DNA of 64,000 nucleotides, taken from the NCBI RefSeq assembly GCF_025822765.1, contig NZ_JACKUK010000014.1:62001-126000 (forward strand), read 5' to 3'. The notes under the pieces are model-generated. The model had not been told where the DNA came from. It saw nothing but the letters and a program-made list of their open reading frames with translations, and searched no databases. Below are positions 31,520 to 39,988 of this stretch, piece after piece. Numbering within the stretch: position 1 is the stretch's first letter; the number at the start of each line of letters is the position of its first letter. The translations under genes were made by a program, and so were the position numbers. The stretch comes from Mycobacterium barrassiae (GTDB lineage Bacteria > Actinomycetota > Actinomycetes > Mycobacteriales > Mycobacteriaceae).

Positions 31520-33613
31520 CTAGTTCTCGATGGATCGCTCTGCCGCGGCGGCGACGGCCTCGGGGGTGAAGCCGAACTCGCGGAACAACGTCTTGTCGTC
31601 GGCCGATTCGCCGTAGTGCTCGATCGACACGATCTCGCCGGTGTCCCCGACCAGCTTGTACCAGCTCTGTGCGACGGCCGCCTCGACCGCCACCCGCGCC
31701 GAAACCGTTGGGGGCAGAACCGAATCGCGGTATTCCTTGGGCTGCGATTCGAACCACTCGACGCACGGCATGGACACCACATACGCCGTGATGTCCTTCT
31801 CGGCCAACAGCTTCTTGGCTTCCACCGCAAGCTGCAGTTCCGAACCGGTGGCGATGATGATCACGTCGGCGTCATCGGCGGGATTACCGCCGCCGAGCAC
31901 ATAGCCGCCCTTTGCGACACCCTCGGCGTCGGTGCCCTCCAGCACTGGAATGCCCTGGCGCGTGAGAATGAAACCCACAGGCCCGCTGCCGTTTCCGCGG
32001 GCGAGGATGCTGCGCCAGGCGTAGGCCGTCTCGTTGGGATCCCCGGGCCGTACCACCGAGAGGTTGGGGATCGCCCGCAGCGCCGCGAGGTGCTCGATCG
32101 GCTGATGTGTCGGCCCGTCCTCACCAAGCCCGATGGAGTCGTGGGTCCAGATGTAGATGGTGTCGATGTCCATCAGCGATGCCAGCCGGACCGCGGGGCG
32201 CATGTAATCGGAGAACTGAAGGAACGTTCCACCGAAGGCGCGCGTCGGGCCGTGCAGCACGATGCCGGACAGGATCGAGCCCATGGCGTGCTCGCGGATG
32301 CCGAAATGCAGCACCCGGCCGTACCAGTCCGCGGTGAAGTCCTCGGTAGAAATGGACGGCGGACCGAACGACTTCACCCCCTTGATGGTGGTGTTGTTGC
32401 TGCCGGCGAGGTCGGCCGAACCGCCCCACAGCTCCGGCAGTTTCGGCGCCACATCGTTGAGCACCTGACCGAACGCAGCCCGAGTCGCGATCGGCTTGCT
32501 GCCGGGCTCCCAGTACGTCAGGTCGGCGTCCCAGCCCTCCGGCATCTCCTGGGCGAGCAGCCGGTCCAGCAGGGCCTTGCGTTCGGGTTCGCGTTCGGCC
32601 CAGGCGTCGAATTGCGGCTGCCACTTCTCGTGGGCTTCCCGGCCGCGGGCCACCAGCTTGCGGGTGTGCTCGATGACCTCAGGGCGCACCTCGAACGTCT
32701 TGTCCGGATCGAATCCGAGCACTTTCTTGGTGGCCGCGACCTCTTCGTCGCCCAGCGCCGATCCGTGCACGCCGCCGGTGTTCATCTTGGTGGGCGCCGG
32801 GTAGCCGATGATCGTGCGCAACGCGATGAACGACGGCTTGTCGGTGACCTTCTTGGCTTCGGCGATGGCTTGTTCTATACCGACGACGTTCTCGCCGCCC
32901 TCGACCTCCTGGACATGCCAGCCGTAGGCGCGGTAGCGGGCAGCGACGTCCTCGGACAGCGCGATGTTGGTGTCGTGCTCGATCGAGATCTGGTTCTTGT
33001 CGTAGAACACGATCAGGTTGCCGAGCTGCTGGGTGCCGGCCAGTGACGACGCCTCGCTGGTGACGCCCTCCTCGATGTCACCGTCGGAGGCGATCACATA
33101 GATGTAGTGGTCGAACGGGCTCTCACCGCACGGCGTGTCCGGGTCGAACAGGCCGCGCTCATACCGCGACGCCATCGCCATCCCGACGGCCGAGGCCAGG
33201 CCCTGCCCCAGGGGTCCCGTGGTGATCTCCACGCCCTTGGTGTGGCGGAACTCCGGATGGCCGGGGGTCTTGGACTTCCACGTCCGCAGCGACTCGATGT
33301 CGGAGAGCTCCAACCCGAAGCCGCCGAGGTAGAGCTGGATGTACAGCGTGAGGCTGGAATGTCCGCAGGACAACACGAAGCGGTCGCGGCCCAGCCAGTG
33401 CACATCACTGGGGTCGTGGCGCATCTGGCGCTGGAACAACGTGTACGCGAGCGGCGCCAGGCTCATCGCCGTGCCGGGGTGCCCGTTACCGACCTTCTGC
33501 ACCGCGTCGGCGGCCAACACCCGCGCAGTGTCGACAGCCAGGGAGTCGACATCGGTCCAGTCATCGGGGTGATGCGGACGGGTCAGGGTGGAAATCTCTT
33601 CGAGCGTGGTCAC
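31520..33613 (-). CDS. tkt: transketolase
   Basis: A 697-residue thiamine-diphosphate transketolase. The N-terminal [13 protein letters not shown] with GHSS, the ThDP/Mg motif [15 protein letters not shown] and the central pyrimidine-binding [12 protein letters not shown] are complete. The chosen GTG 33613 (MTTLEEI) has GGAGAGGG eight bases upstream; TTG 33649 would give a weaker start. First gene of the tkt-tal-zwf-opcA-pgl operon. Confidence 0.97.
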   Translation of the reverse strand: MTTLEEISTLTRPHHPDDWTDVDSLAVDTARVLAADAVQKVGNGHPGTAMSLAPLAYTLFQRQMRHDPSDVHWLGRDRFVLSCGHSSLTLYIQLYLGGFGLELSDIESLRTWKSKTPGHPEFRHTKGVEITTGPLGQGLASAVGMAMASRYERGLFDPDTPCGESPFDHYIYVIASDGDIEEGVTSEASSLAGTQQLGNLIVFYDKNQISIEHDTNIALSEDVAARYRAYGWHVQEVEGGENVVGIEQAIAEAKKVTDKPSFIALRTIIGYPAPTKMNTGGVHGSALGDEEVAATKKVLGFDPDKTFEVRPEVIEHTRKLVARGREAHEKWQPQFDAWAEREPERKALLDRLLAQEMPEGWDADLTYWEPGSKPIATRAAFGQVLNDVAPKLPELWGGSADLAGSNNTTIKGVKSFGPPSISTEDFTADWYGRVLHFGIREHAMGSILSGIVLHGPTRAFGGTFLQFSDYMRPAVRLASLMDIDTIYIWTHDSIGLGEDGPTHQPIEHLAALRAIPNLSVVRPGDPNETAYAWRSILARGNGSGPVGFILTRQGIPVLEGTDAEGVAKGGYVLGGGNPADDADVIIIATGSELQLAVEAKKLLAEKDITAYVVSMPCVEWFESQPKEYRDSVLPPTVSARVAVEAAVAQSWYKLVGDTGEIVSIEHYGESADDKTLFREFGFTPEAVAAAAERSIEN

Positions 33614-33664
33614 AGGCGCCCTCTCCAGGTCGAATGTTGAGCTCGGCAAGCTGCCTCTTCGACC

Positions 33665-33670
33665 ACCCTA
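33665..33670 (-). promoter_or_regulatory. possible -10 of the tkt operon
   Basis: TAGGGT on the minus strand, about 52 bases before the tkt GTG, is the only TANNNT box of reasonable position. No strong -35. The divergent ctaB promoter lies in the same 177-base interval (33614-33790). Confidence 0.3.
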
Positions 33671-33731
33671 GTGCGGGAGCGTCTTCGGCTGCAGTCTGCT
33701 AGGGGGACGATTAGGCCGCCGTTCGGGAGCG

Positions 33732-33754
33732 GTCTACCATCCTCTGTAGTAGAC
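33732..33754. promoter_or_regulatory. inverted repeat over the ctaB promoter
   Basis: GTCTAC (33732-33737) and GTAGAC (33749-33754) form a perfect inverted repeat with an 11-base spacer. It spans TACCAT (33735-33740), a -10 candidate for ctaB, and the likely transcription start. The GTAGT core resembles a motif in front of ctaA. Confidence 0.45.
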
Positions 33755-33790
33755 GCCGTGTGCGCTGCAGCCATTTCAAGGAGTCACTGC

Positions 33791-34723
33791 GTGGATATTC
33801 GCGAGAGCCCGCTCCCCGTTGGGACGCACGGCCGGGTGCGCACCACGCTGTTGGGCTACCTCTCGCTGACGAAGCCGCGGGTCATCGAGCTGCTTCTGGT
33901 CACCACCATCCCGGCCATGCTGCTTGCGCACCGCGGCACCGTCGATCCGCTGCTGATCCTGAACACGCTGTTCGGCGGTCTGCTGGCGGCTGCGGGCGCG
34001 AACACGCTCAACTGTGTGGCCGACGCCGACATCGACAAGAAGATGAAGCGCACCGAGCGCAGGCCGCTGGCCAGGGACATCGTCCCGCGCAGTCATGCGC
34101 TGATCTTCGGGCTGATGCTCTCCGTCGGCTCGTTCTTCTGGCTGTGGTGGACGACGAACATGCTGTCGGCCCACCTGGCCGGCGCGACGATCGCGTTCTA
34201 CGTGCTCGTCTACACGCTGCTGCTCAAGCGCCGCACGACGCAGAACGTGGTGTGGGGCGGCGCGGCGGGCTGCATGCCGGTGATGATCGGCTGGTCGGCG
34301 GTCACCGGCACCATCCAATGGCCCGCGCTCGTCATGTTCGCCATCATCTTCTTCTGGACGCCGCCGCACACCTGGGCGCTGGCGATGCGCTACAAGGAGG
34401 ACTACGCCGCAGCCGGGGTGCCGATGCTGCCCGTGGTGGCCACCGAGACGCAGGTGACCAAGCAGATCCTGATCTACACGTGGCTGACCGTGGTGGCCAC
34501 TCTGGCGCTGACGCTCGCCACCGGCTGGCTGTACGCCGCAGTGGCCATCCTGGCCGGCGCGTGGTTCCTGGTGATGGCGCATCAGCTGTACGGCGGTGTG
34601 CGACGCGGCCAGCCGGTCAAGCCGCTGCGGCTCTTCCTGCAGTCGAACAATTACCTCGCGGTGGTGTTCCTCGCGCTGGCCATCGACTCGGCGCTCGACC
34701 TTCCCACGCTGCTGCACCTGTAG
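33791..34723 (+). CDS. ctaB: protoheme IX farnesyltransferase (heme O synthase)
   Basis: A 310-residue UbiA-family membrane prenyltransferase that converts heme B to heme O for the aa3 oxidase. Eight or nine helices are visible. The prenyl-diphosphate motifs are [15 protein letters not shown] and the second acidic region [19 protein letters not shown]. The start GTG 33791 (MDIRESPLP) follows AAGGAG by seven bases. Works with ctaA, located 4 kb away. Confidence 0.95.
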   Translation: MDIRESPLPVGTHGRVRTTLLGYLSLTKPRVIELLLVTTIPAMLLAHRGTVDPLLILNTLFGGLLAAAGANTLNCVADADIDKKMKRTERRPLARDIVPRSHALIFGLMLSVGSFFWLWWTTNMLSAHLAGATIAFYVLVYTLLLKRRTTQNVVWGGAAGCMPVMIGWSAVTGTIQWPALVMFAIIFFWTPPHTWALAMRYKEDYAAAGVPMLPVVATETQVTKQILIYTWLTVVATLALTLATGWLYAAVAILAGAWFLVMAHQLYGGVRRGQPVKPLRLFLQSNNYLAVVFLALAIDSALDLPTLLHL

Positions 34724-34733
34724 CCGTCGGCCG

Positions 34734-35684
34734 ATGTCCGGTGTCCGCGTCACCCCAGACAACTTCGCTCGCGCCGAGAGCGACCTCTACTTCGGAAACA
34801 TCGTCAAGGACGGTGGTTTCGGCAGGTTCTTCCACATTCGTGAGCTGACCCCGATCGACCACCAGCTCGTCATCCGGGCCAACCGTGACACGCTCTACTC
34901 GGCGGCGGTCTTCGACCTGGACGCCGGCGCGGTAACCATCACGCTGCCCGACGCCGGTGGGCGGTTCCTGTCGATGCAGGTGATCGACGAGGACCACTAC
35001 ACCCCCGAGGTCCTCTACGACGCCGGCGAACACACCTTGACCCGCGAGCAGATCGGCACCCGCTACGTCGCGACCGCGGTGCGCATCCTGGTCGACCCCG
35101 ACGACCCCGACGACCTCTCGGCGGTGCACGCCCTGCAGGACGCCATCGCTGTCAGCCAGGACGACTCCGGATCCTTTGACGTACCGCACTGGGATCCGGT
35201 GAGCCAGAGGACGGTTCGCGACGCCCTGATCACGCTGGCGACCACGCTGACCGACACCAGGGCCGCATTCGGCACCAGGGCGGACACCGACCCGGTGCGC
35301 CACCTGATCGGGGCTGCCAACGCCTGGGGCGGCAATCCGGAGAAGGACGCGCTGTACCTCACCGTCGTCCCAGCCGAGAACGACGGCGCGACGGTGCACC
35401 GGCTGGTCGTTGGTGAGGTCCCCGTGGACGGGTTCTGGTCGGTGACCGTCTACAACGCGGACGGCTACTTCTCGCCGAACGCGCAGAACGCGTACTCGTA
35501 CAACAACGTGACCGCGCAGCGGGACGAGGACGGAACCATCACCATCCAGTTCGGCGGGTGCGACGGTGCGACGCCCAACTGCCTGCCGATCACACCGGGC
35601 TGGAACTACACCGTCCGGCTGTACCGTCCGCGCAGCGAGGTTCTCGACGGCACGTGGACCTTCCCGCAGGCGCAGCCCGTCTAG
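34734..35684 (+). CDS. DUF1254/DUF1214-type protein
   Basis: A 316-residue soluble protein that combines an N-terminal DUF1254-like part (ELTPIDHQLVIRANRDTLYS, FLSMQVIDEDHYTP) and a C-terminal DUF1214-like part (GFWSVTVYNADGYF, GWNYTVRLYRP). These families are common and uncharacterised. There is no signal peptide. ATG 34734 is ten bases after the ctaB stop and probably co-transcribed. Its stop and that of the convergent qor overlap in the palindrome CTAG. Confidence 0.8.
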   Translation: MSGVRVTPDNFARAESDLYFGNIVKDGGFGRFFHIRELTPIDHQLVIRANRDTLYSAAVFDLDAGAVTITLPDAGGRFLSMQVIDEDHYTPEVLYDAGEHTLTREQIGTRYVATAVRILVDPDDPDDLSAVHALQDAIAVSQDDSGSFDVPHWDPVSQRTVRDALITLATTLTDTRAAFGTRADTDPVRHLIGAANAWGGNPEKDALYLTVVPAENDGATVHRLVVGEVPVDGFWSVTVYNADGYFSPNAQNAYSYNNVTAQRDEDGTITIQFGGCDGATPNCLPITPGWNYTVRLYRPRSEVLDGTWTFPQAQPV

Positions 35685-36652
35685 GGGACCAGCACCACCG
35701 AGCCGACGGTTTTGCGGCCGTGCAGATCGCGGTGGGCGTGGGGGGCGTCTTCGAGGCGGTATCGCTCGCTGACGGTGACGGTGAGGGTGCCGTTGGAGAT
35801 CGCATCGAGCAGTTCACCTGCCCGCCAGGCGAACTCGTCGGGGGTGCGGGTGTAATGCACCAGCGTCGGCCGCGTCAAGAACAGTGAACCCGCGGCATTG
35901 AGGCGCTGCGGGTCGAACGGCGGCACTGGTCCGCTGGACGCGCCGAACAGTGCCAGCGTGCCGCGGACGGCGAGGCTGGCGAGACTGGCGTCGAACGTGG
36001 CGGCCCCCACGCCGTCATAGACCACGGCGACGCCGCCGTCGGTGAGCTGCTTGATCTTGGCGCCGAACTCCGCGGGATCGTCGGGGTAGTCGAGCACCTC
36101 GACGGCGCCCGCCTTACGCGAGAGCTCGGCCTTCTCGGGGGTGGACACCGTGGTGATCACCCGCGCCGCCAGGCTGGTCGCCCACTGCGTCAAGATCAGC
36201 CCCACACCGCCTGCGCCCGCATGCACCAGGACCGCGTCACCCTGCTGCACCGGGTACGTCGAGAAGATGAGGTAGTGCGCCGTCATCCCCTTGAGCAGGG
36301 CCGCGGCTGCCACGTCGGCGCTGACACCATCGGGGACGTAGGCGCAGAAATCCGCTGCGGCCAAGGCGTATTCGGCATACGCGCCGTTCGCCTGGGCGGT
36401 CACCACCCGGTCGCCGACCGACAGCGCGGCCACCCCGTCGCCGACAGCCTCGACGGTCCCGCACACCTCGTTGCCGAGGATGAAGGGCAGCTCCCGCGGG
36501 TACTGCCCCGAGCGGAAGTACGTGTCGAGGAAGTTCACCCCGATCGCCTCGGCCTTGATCAGCACCTCGCCGGGCCCAGGGGTCGGCTGCGGCTTCTCGA
36601 CGTAGGTCAGGACTTCTGGTCCGCCGGTCTCGGCGATTTCGATGGCGTACAT
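35681..36652 (-). CDS. qor: NADPH:quinone oxidoreductase
   Basis: A 323-residue zinc-free MDR-family quinone reductase, matching Rv1454c in position. The catalytic domain begins PGEVLIKAEAIGVNFLDTYF and the Rossmann domain carries VHAGAGGVGLILTQWA (about 148-163). It lacks the cysteine cluster of zinc alcohol dehydrogenases. ATG 36652 lies only 17 bases from the divergent ATP-grasp start. Confidence 0.9.
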   Translation of the reverse strand: MYAIEIAETGGPEVLTYVEKPQPTPGPGEVLIKAEAIGVNFLDTYFRSGQYPRELPFILGNEVCGTVEAVGDGVAALSVGDRVVTAQANGAYAEYALAAADFCAYVPDGVSADVAAAALLKGMTAHYLIFSTYPVQQGDAVLVHAGAGGVGLILTQWATSLAARVITTVSTPEKAELSRKAGAVEVLDYPDDPAEFGAKIKQLTDGGVAVVYDGVGAATFDASLASLAVRGTLALFGASSGPVPPFDPQRLNAAGSLFLTRPTLVHYTRTPDEFAWRAGELLDAISNGTLTVTVSERYRLEDAPHAHRDLHGRKTVGSVVLVP

Positions 36653-36657
36653 CCTTC

Positions 36658-36663
36658 TATCCT
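36658..36663 (+). promoter_or_regulatory. -10 element of the ATP-grasp gene, leaderless layout
   Basis: TATCCT, six bases before GTG 36670. Since the opposite gene starts at 36652, this promoter's upstream part lies inside qor. Confidence 0.45.
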
Positions 36664-36669
36664 GCCTTG

Positions 36670-37608
36670 GTGAAACTTGCCCGACCCGACGTCTTCCATC
36701 CCCGCCTCGTACTCGCCGGCTGTCAGGCGTTACCTGAGGGAGACGGGGACGACGCCGGACTGGTCGATGTGCTGCGCAAACACGGCCTGCACGCTCGCTG
36801 GCTGCCCTGGGACGACCCGGCCACACTGGACGCCGATCTGGTGATCCTGCGGGCGACGTGGGACTACATCGAGCGCCTCGACGAGTTCCTGGACTGGACG
36901 ACGAAGGTCAAGAACCTCGTCAACGCCCCGCGCGTGGTGGCGTGGAACACCGACAAGCGGTATCTGCTCGACCTCGCCGAAGCCGGGGTGCCGATCATCC
37001 CCAGCCATTTCGCCGCGCCGGGGGAGCGAGTGCGCCTGCCCGCCGGTGAGGTCGTGGTGAAACCCGCTGTCGGTGCTGGATCTGTTGGTGCACAAAGATT
37101 CACCGATCGCGACGACGCGCGTCGCCACGTCGATGCGTTGCACGCCGACGGTCGGACGGTGCTGGTGCAGCCCTATGACCGACGGGTCGAGAACGGTGAG
37201 ACTGCGATGGTCTTTCTCGGCGGTCGGGAGTCGCACGCATTCACCAAGGGGCCGATTCTGCCGGCGCCGGGTGAACGTCCGGCGTTCGACGATTCGGGCA
37301 CGTACGCCGAGGAGTCGCTGACACCGGCCGAGCCGGACTTCGAGCTGTGGGACGTCGGCCATGCGGCGTTGGCCGCCGCGGCCGCTCACCTCGATATCGA
37401 GGTTGCTGAGCTGCTGTACGCCCGCGTCGACGTGATCGGCGGACCCTCCGATCCGCAACTGCTCGAACTCGAACTCGTCGAGCCGTCGCTGGGTTGGCGT
37501 CAGCTAGACGCCGCGACCAGGGCGCGCAGGCAGCGCGACTTCGTCGTCGGGGTCGAGGACACCCTCGAGCGGCGCGGTCTCGGTCCGCTCTCGCATCGAC
37601 GCCCATAG
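36670..37608 (+). CDS. ATP-grasp domain protein (Rv1455-like)
   Basis: A 312-residue protein with the central strands of the RimK-type ATP-grasp fold: GEVVVKPAVGAGSVGAQRF (about residues 120-138), LVQPYDRRVENGETAMVF, and the acidic LLELELVEPSLG near the end that holds the metal. Such enzymes ligate an amine or amino acid to a carboxylate; substrate unknown. Orthologous position to Rv1455. Its last 105 bases are antisense to the ctaA end. Confidence 0.75.
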   Translation: MKLARPDVFHPRLVLAGCQALPEGDGDDAGLVDVLRKHGLHARWLPWDDPATLDADLVILRATWDYIERLDEFLDWTTKVKNLVNAPRVVAWNTDKRYLLDLAEAGVPIIPSHFAAPGERVRLPAGEVVVKPAVGAGSVGAQRFTDRDDARRHVDALHADGRTVLVQPYDRRVENGETAMVFLGGRESHAFTKGPILPAPGERPAFDDSGTYAEESLTPAEPDFELWDVGHAALAAAAAHLDIEVAELLYARVDVIGGPSDPQLLELELVEPSLGWRQLDAATRARRQRDFVVGVEDTLERRGLGPLSHRRP

Positions 37609-38514
37609 CGCGGCGGTCGCGGCCGTACATGCGGCCGCGCCTGCGACGTGGAGGGCGACCAGCGCCGCGGGGACGTTGTTGTAGAACTGGACGGCGCCGA
37701 CGGCTCCCTGGGCGCACACGAGCACAACGAGCACCCCGAGCCGCAGCAGGACCGGCCTCGCTGCGCGGACGGCGAGCAGCCCGAAGCCCAGCGCCACGAG
37801 CAACGACAGGTAGGCCACGAGAAGCGTCGAGTGCATGTGCACGAGCGTGGTGATCTCGACCTGGAGCCGGGGCACCTGCTGGGTGATGCTCTTGTCGCCC
37901 GCGTGCGGGCCCGCGCCGGTGACGAACGTCCCGGTCACCAGCACCGCGGCGAGCGTGATCGCGCTGAGAACGGTCAACTGGCGCAACGGTTTCGGAACAC
38001 GGTGGCGGACGACGCCGTCGTCGGGTTCGCCGATCTTGACGTAGAGCAGCACCGCGACCCAGACCATGGTCATCGATGCCAGCAGATGGATGGCCACCGT
38101 CCACCACAGCAGCCCGGTGAGCACCGTGATGCCACCGATGACAGCCTGGACCACCGTCGATGCGGGCATCAGCCACGCGTAGATCAGCACCTCGCGGCGC
38201 CTGCGTGCCCGGGTCACGGCGAGCACGGCCAGCGCTGCGGTCAGCACCACCAGGAACGTGAGCATTCGGTTGCCGAACTCGACGGCCTGATGGATACCGG
38301 CGACCTCGGGGTGGGGGATGGGCGTGAAGCTGCCGGGGAAGCACTGGGGCCACGTCGGGCAGCCGAGGCCCGAGGCGGTGACGCGGACGATCGCTCCGGT
38401 CACCGCGATACCGCCCTGGGTCACGATGACGGCGGCGGCGATGGCGCGCTGGACTCGCAGGCTCGGCAAGGGCAGAAGGTCGACGAGCCGCAGGAAGATT
38501 CGTCCGACGGGCAC
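37504..38514 (-). CDS. ctaA: heme A synthase
   Basis: A 336-residue CtaA/COX15 membrane protein that oxidises heme O to heme A. Eight helices in two four-helix halves; conserved histidines are in GIHQAVEFGNRML, VAIHLLASMTM and LVHMHSTLLVAYL, and an extracellular loop has the redox cysteines in GLGCPTWPQCFPG (about residues 50-62). The hydrophilic C-terminus DPDDEVALPARPGRGV overlaps the convergent ATP-grasp gene. GTG 38514 start with a leaderless -10. Confidence 0.94.
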   Translation of the reverse strand: MPVGRIFLRLVDLLPLPSLRVQRAIAAAVIVTQGGIAVTGAIVRVTASGLGCPTWPQCFPGSFTPIPHPEVAGIHQAVEFGNRMLTFLVVLTAALAVLAVTRARRRREVLIYAWLMPASTVVQAVIGGITVLTGLLWWTVAIHLLASMTMVWVAVLLYVKIGEPDDGVVRHRVPKPLRQLTVLSAITLAAVLVTGTFVTGAGPHAGDKSITQQVPRLQVEITTLVHMHSTLLVAYLSLLVALGFGLLAVRAARPVLLRLGVLVVLVCAQGAVGAVQFYNNVPAALVALHVAGAAACTAATAALWASMRERTETAPLEGVLDPDDEVALPARPGRGV

Positions 38515-38521
38515 GGCTTAG

Positions 38522-38553
38522 ATCGTAGAGCAGCTGTAACTACAGCCCGTAGT
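38522..38553 (-). promoter_or_regulatory. ctaA promoter and inverted repeat
   Basis: On the minus strand TACGAT (38527-38522) lies seven bases before the ctaA GTG, the leaderless spacing. Upstream is ACTAC-AGCCC-GTAGT (38539-38553), a perfect inverted repeat over the -35 region, within an overlapping CTGTA-AC-TACAG (38534-38545). A regulator binding there would block or modulate RNA polymerase. Confidence 0.5.
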
Positions 38554-38565
38554 AGGGCTGGCCCA

Positions 38566-38626
38566 ATCGCTATCCACGAAGTGCAGAGGAAGTTCGAGTG
38601 CGGACCTGCAAAACGTGGATAGCGAT
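38566..38626. repeat. two-tier hairpin between ctaA and tetR
   Basis: A perfect 13-bp inverted repeat, ATCGCTATCCACG (38566-38578) and CGTGGATAGCGAT (38614-38626), encloses TGCAG (38582-38586) and CTGCA (38606-38610). It begins seven bases beyond the TetR stop, on the TetR transcript. Outer-plus-inner stem layout matches the hairpin at 14400-14449 although sequences differ. Possible terminator without a U run or a repeated palindromic element. Confidence 0.7.
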
Positions 38627-38632
38627 GCGAGC

Positions 38633-39211
38633 TCAGGCGGGACGACGTGGCGACACGAACGGCACCAGGACCTCGTCGACCAGCTGGACCACCAGCTCGT
38701 CGGTGATCGGGTCGCCCGTGATCAGCAGGCGGTGCCACAACACGCTCTGTCCCAGTTCACGCGCGATCTCGACGGGTACGTCGGACCGGACATCGCCGCG
38801 CTCGATTCCGCGGGCCAGCAGCGCGGCCATCTCCCGCTTGCGCCAGCCGATGACGTCCTGCTGAAAGGTCGCCATCAACTCGGGGTCGTGGGCCGCGGCC
38901 GCGACGGCGGCGCGCAGCACGTCGGCCTGCGGCCCGGTGAACAGCGCCGCCCATCCGCGCAGGATCGCGAGCATGTCGGTGCGGTAGCTGCCGGTGTCCT
39001 CGTGGGGGATCGCGGTGGTGGCGATGCGTAACAACGTGTCCCGCAGCAGTGCGGCGCGGTCGGGCCAGCGCCGATACAGCACAGGCTTGCTCGTCTGCGC
39101 CGCTGCGGCGACGGCCTCCATGGTGACCCCGGCCGGGCCGTGCTCGGCCAGGAGATCGAGGACGGCGGTGCGTATCGCCGCATCCAGTTCGTCACCGTGA
39201 CGTCGCCGCAT
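38633..39211 (-). CDS. TetR-family repressor
   Basis: A 192-residue TetR regulator with the N-terminal helix-turn-helix at about residues 22-52 (LAEHGPAGVTMEAVAAAAQT then SKPVLYRRWPDR). The ligand domain has a WRKREMAALLARGIERGDV helix typical of the TetR_C subgroup. It is divergent from the PhlG-like gene, with two operator copies between them, so it most likely represses both. ATG 39211 follows GAGGAGG. Confidence 0.9.
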   Translation of the reverse strand: MRRRHGDELDAAIRTAVLDLLAEHGPAGVTMEAVAAAAQTSKPVLYRRWPDRAALLRDTLLRIATTAIPHEDTGSYRTDMLAILRGWAALFTGPQADVLRAAVAAAAHDPELMATFQQDVIGWRKREMAALLARGIERGDVRSDVPVEIARELGQSVLWHRLLITGDPITDELVVQLVDEVLVPFVSPRRPA

Positions 39212-39224
39212 CGGACCTCCTCAA

Positions 39225-39244
39225 AAGAAACGCTTGCGTATCTT
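39225..39244. promoter_or_regulatory. TetR operator copy 1
   Basis: AAGAAACGCTTGCGTATCTT, a 20-bp palindrome (8 of 9 paired positions around a TT centre). It covers the TAAGAT -10 of tetR and the TTGCGT -35 candidate of the divergent gene. Confidence 0.65.
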
Positions 39245-39270
39245 ACGACCGAAGTCTAACCTGACCTCAT

Positions 39271-39290
39271 AAGAAACGCTACCGTATCTT
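39271..39290. promoter_or_regulatory. TetR operator copy 2
   Basis: AAGAAACGCTACCGTATCTT, 46 bases after copy 1 and identical at 18 of 20 positions. It ends right before the GGAGG of the gene at 39302, so it would sit just downstream of its transcription start (TAACCT -10 at 39257-39262). Confidence 0.65.
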
Positions 39291-39301
39291 GGAGGTTCAC
39301 A

Positions 39302-39988
39302 ATGAGTCGTCTTGTGCTCTATCCGCTGCGCCCCGTCAGCTCAGCGACAGTCCATTTCAGCGAGCATCCGCACGGCCGGCGCCGCATCACGATCGATCAC
39401 CGGCCGCTACCAGGCGTCACCCCGGCGATGATGCTCGACTGGTTCACCCACCTCGGCGGCACGATGTCCTACGGCGGCGAGGTCATCGATCGCTACCTCG
39501 CCTGGCATCCCATCGACCACATCAAGTGGGAACTCGCCCGGGAGGCGCCGGGCGGTGGTGCGGCCGAGGGGGCGCGGTTCCACATGGTCGAGGCGTTCGG
39601 CGCCAGGCCTGAGTACACGATCGATGAGATCGCCCGCGTCGAGAAACTCGACGAGACCGGCATCCGGCTGGTCAGGAGGGTGGCCGGTGTTCCCGTGTTC
39701 CAACTCGAGCACACCTGGTCGGCGGGCAGCGACGGCGCGCACTATGTCTCGGTGATGGACCTCGGCGTCCGGTCGGCGCTGCTGGCCCCGATCAACCGCA
39801 TCGTGTGCCGCCTGTTTCCCGAGGACAAGATGCGGGCCTGGGTCAAGCACAACATCGAAGAAGTCGGTCAGCTGGAATATCTGCTGCCGCAACTGAAATC
39901 GTCAGGTGAAACGGAACCAGCGCAGGGCGGCCAGCGCCGCGACGCCGCCCCACACCGCGAGTACCGCCAGGCCGAACCAGTCAACTGA
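39302..39988 (+). CDS. PhlG (DAPG hydrolase)-like protein
   Basis: A 228-residue protein. The stretch MMLDWFTHLGG...YLAWHPIDHIKWEL (about residues 40-80) resembles the metal-binding core of DAPG hydrolase (PhlG), which cleaves a carbon-carbon bond in acylphloroglucinols; ligand-type His and Glu residues are present. The family assignment is moderate. The last 30 residues (SSGETEPAQGGQRRDAAPHR) look disordered and overlap the ABC permease gene by 87 bases. Regulated by the adjacent TetR, so the substrate is probably a phenolic or polyketide-like compound (inference). Confidence 0.5.
   Translation: MSRLVLYPLRPVSSATVHFSEHPHGRRRITIDHRPLPGVTPAMMLDWFTHLGGTMSYGGEVIDRYLAWHPIDHIKWELAREAPGGGAAEGARFHMVEAFGARPEYTIDEIARVEKLDETGIRLVRRVAGVPVFQLEHTWSAGSDGAHYVSVMDLGVRSALLAPINRIVCRLFPEDKMRAWVKHNIEEVGQLEYLLPQLKSSGETEPAQGGQRRDAAPHREYRQAEPVN

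Noticed and set aside
31741-31760. tRNA T-loop-like sequence TTCGAA in a tRNA context
   Set aside because: Inside the tkt coding region; no acceptor stem or anticodon arm around it.
33671-33790. Longer N-terminus for CtaB
   Set aside because: Extra 40 residues have no membrane or family features; GTG 33791 has AAGGAG and gives the normal length.
38515-38632. Mobile element end with terminal inverted repeats
   Set aside because: Only one short palindrome pair, no target duplication and no transposase; described instead as a hairpin.
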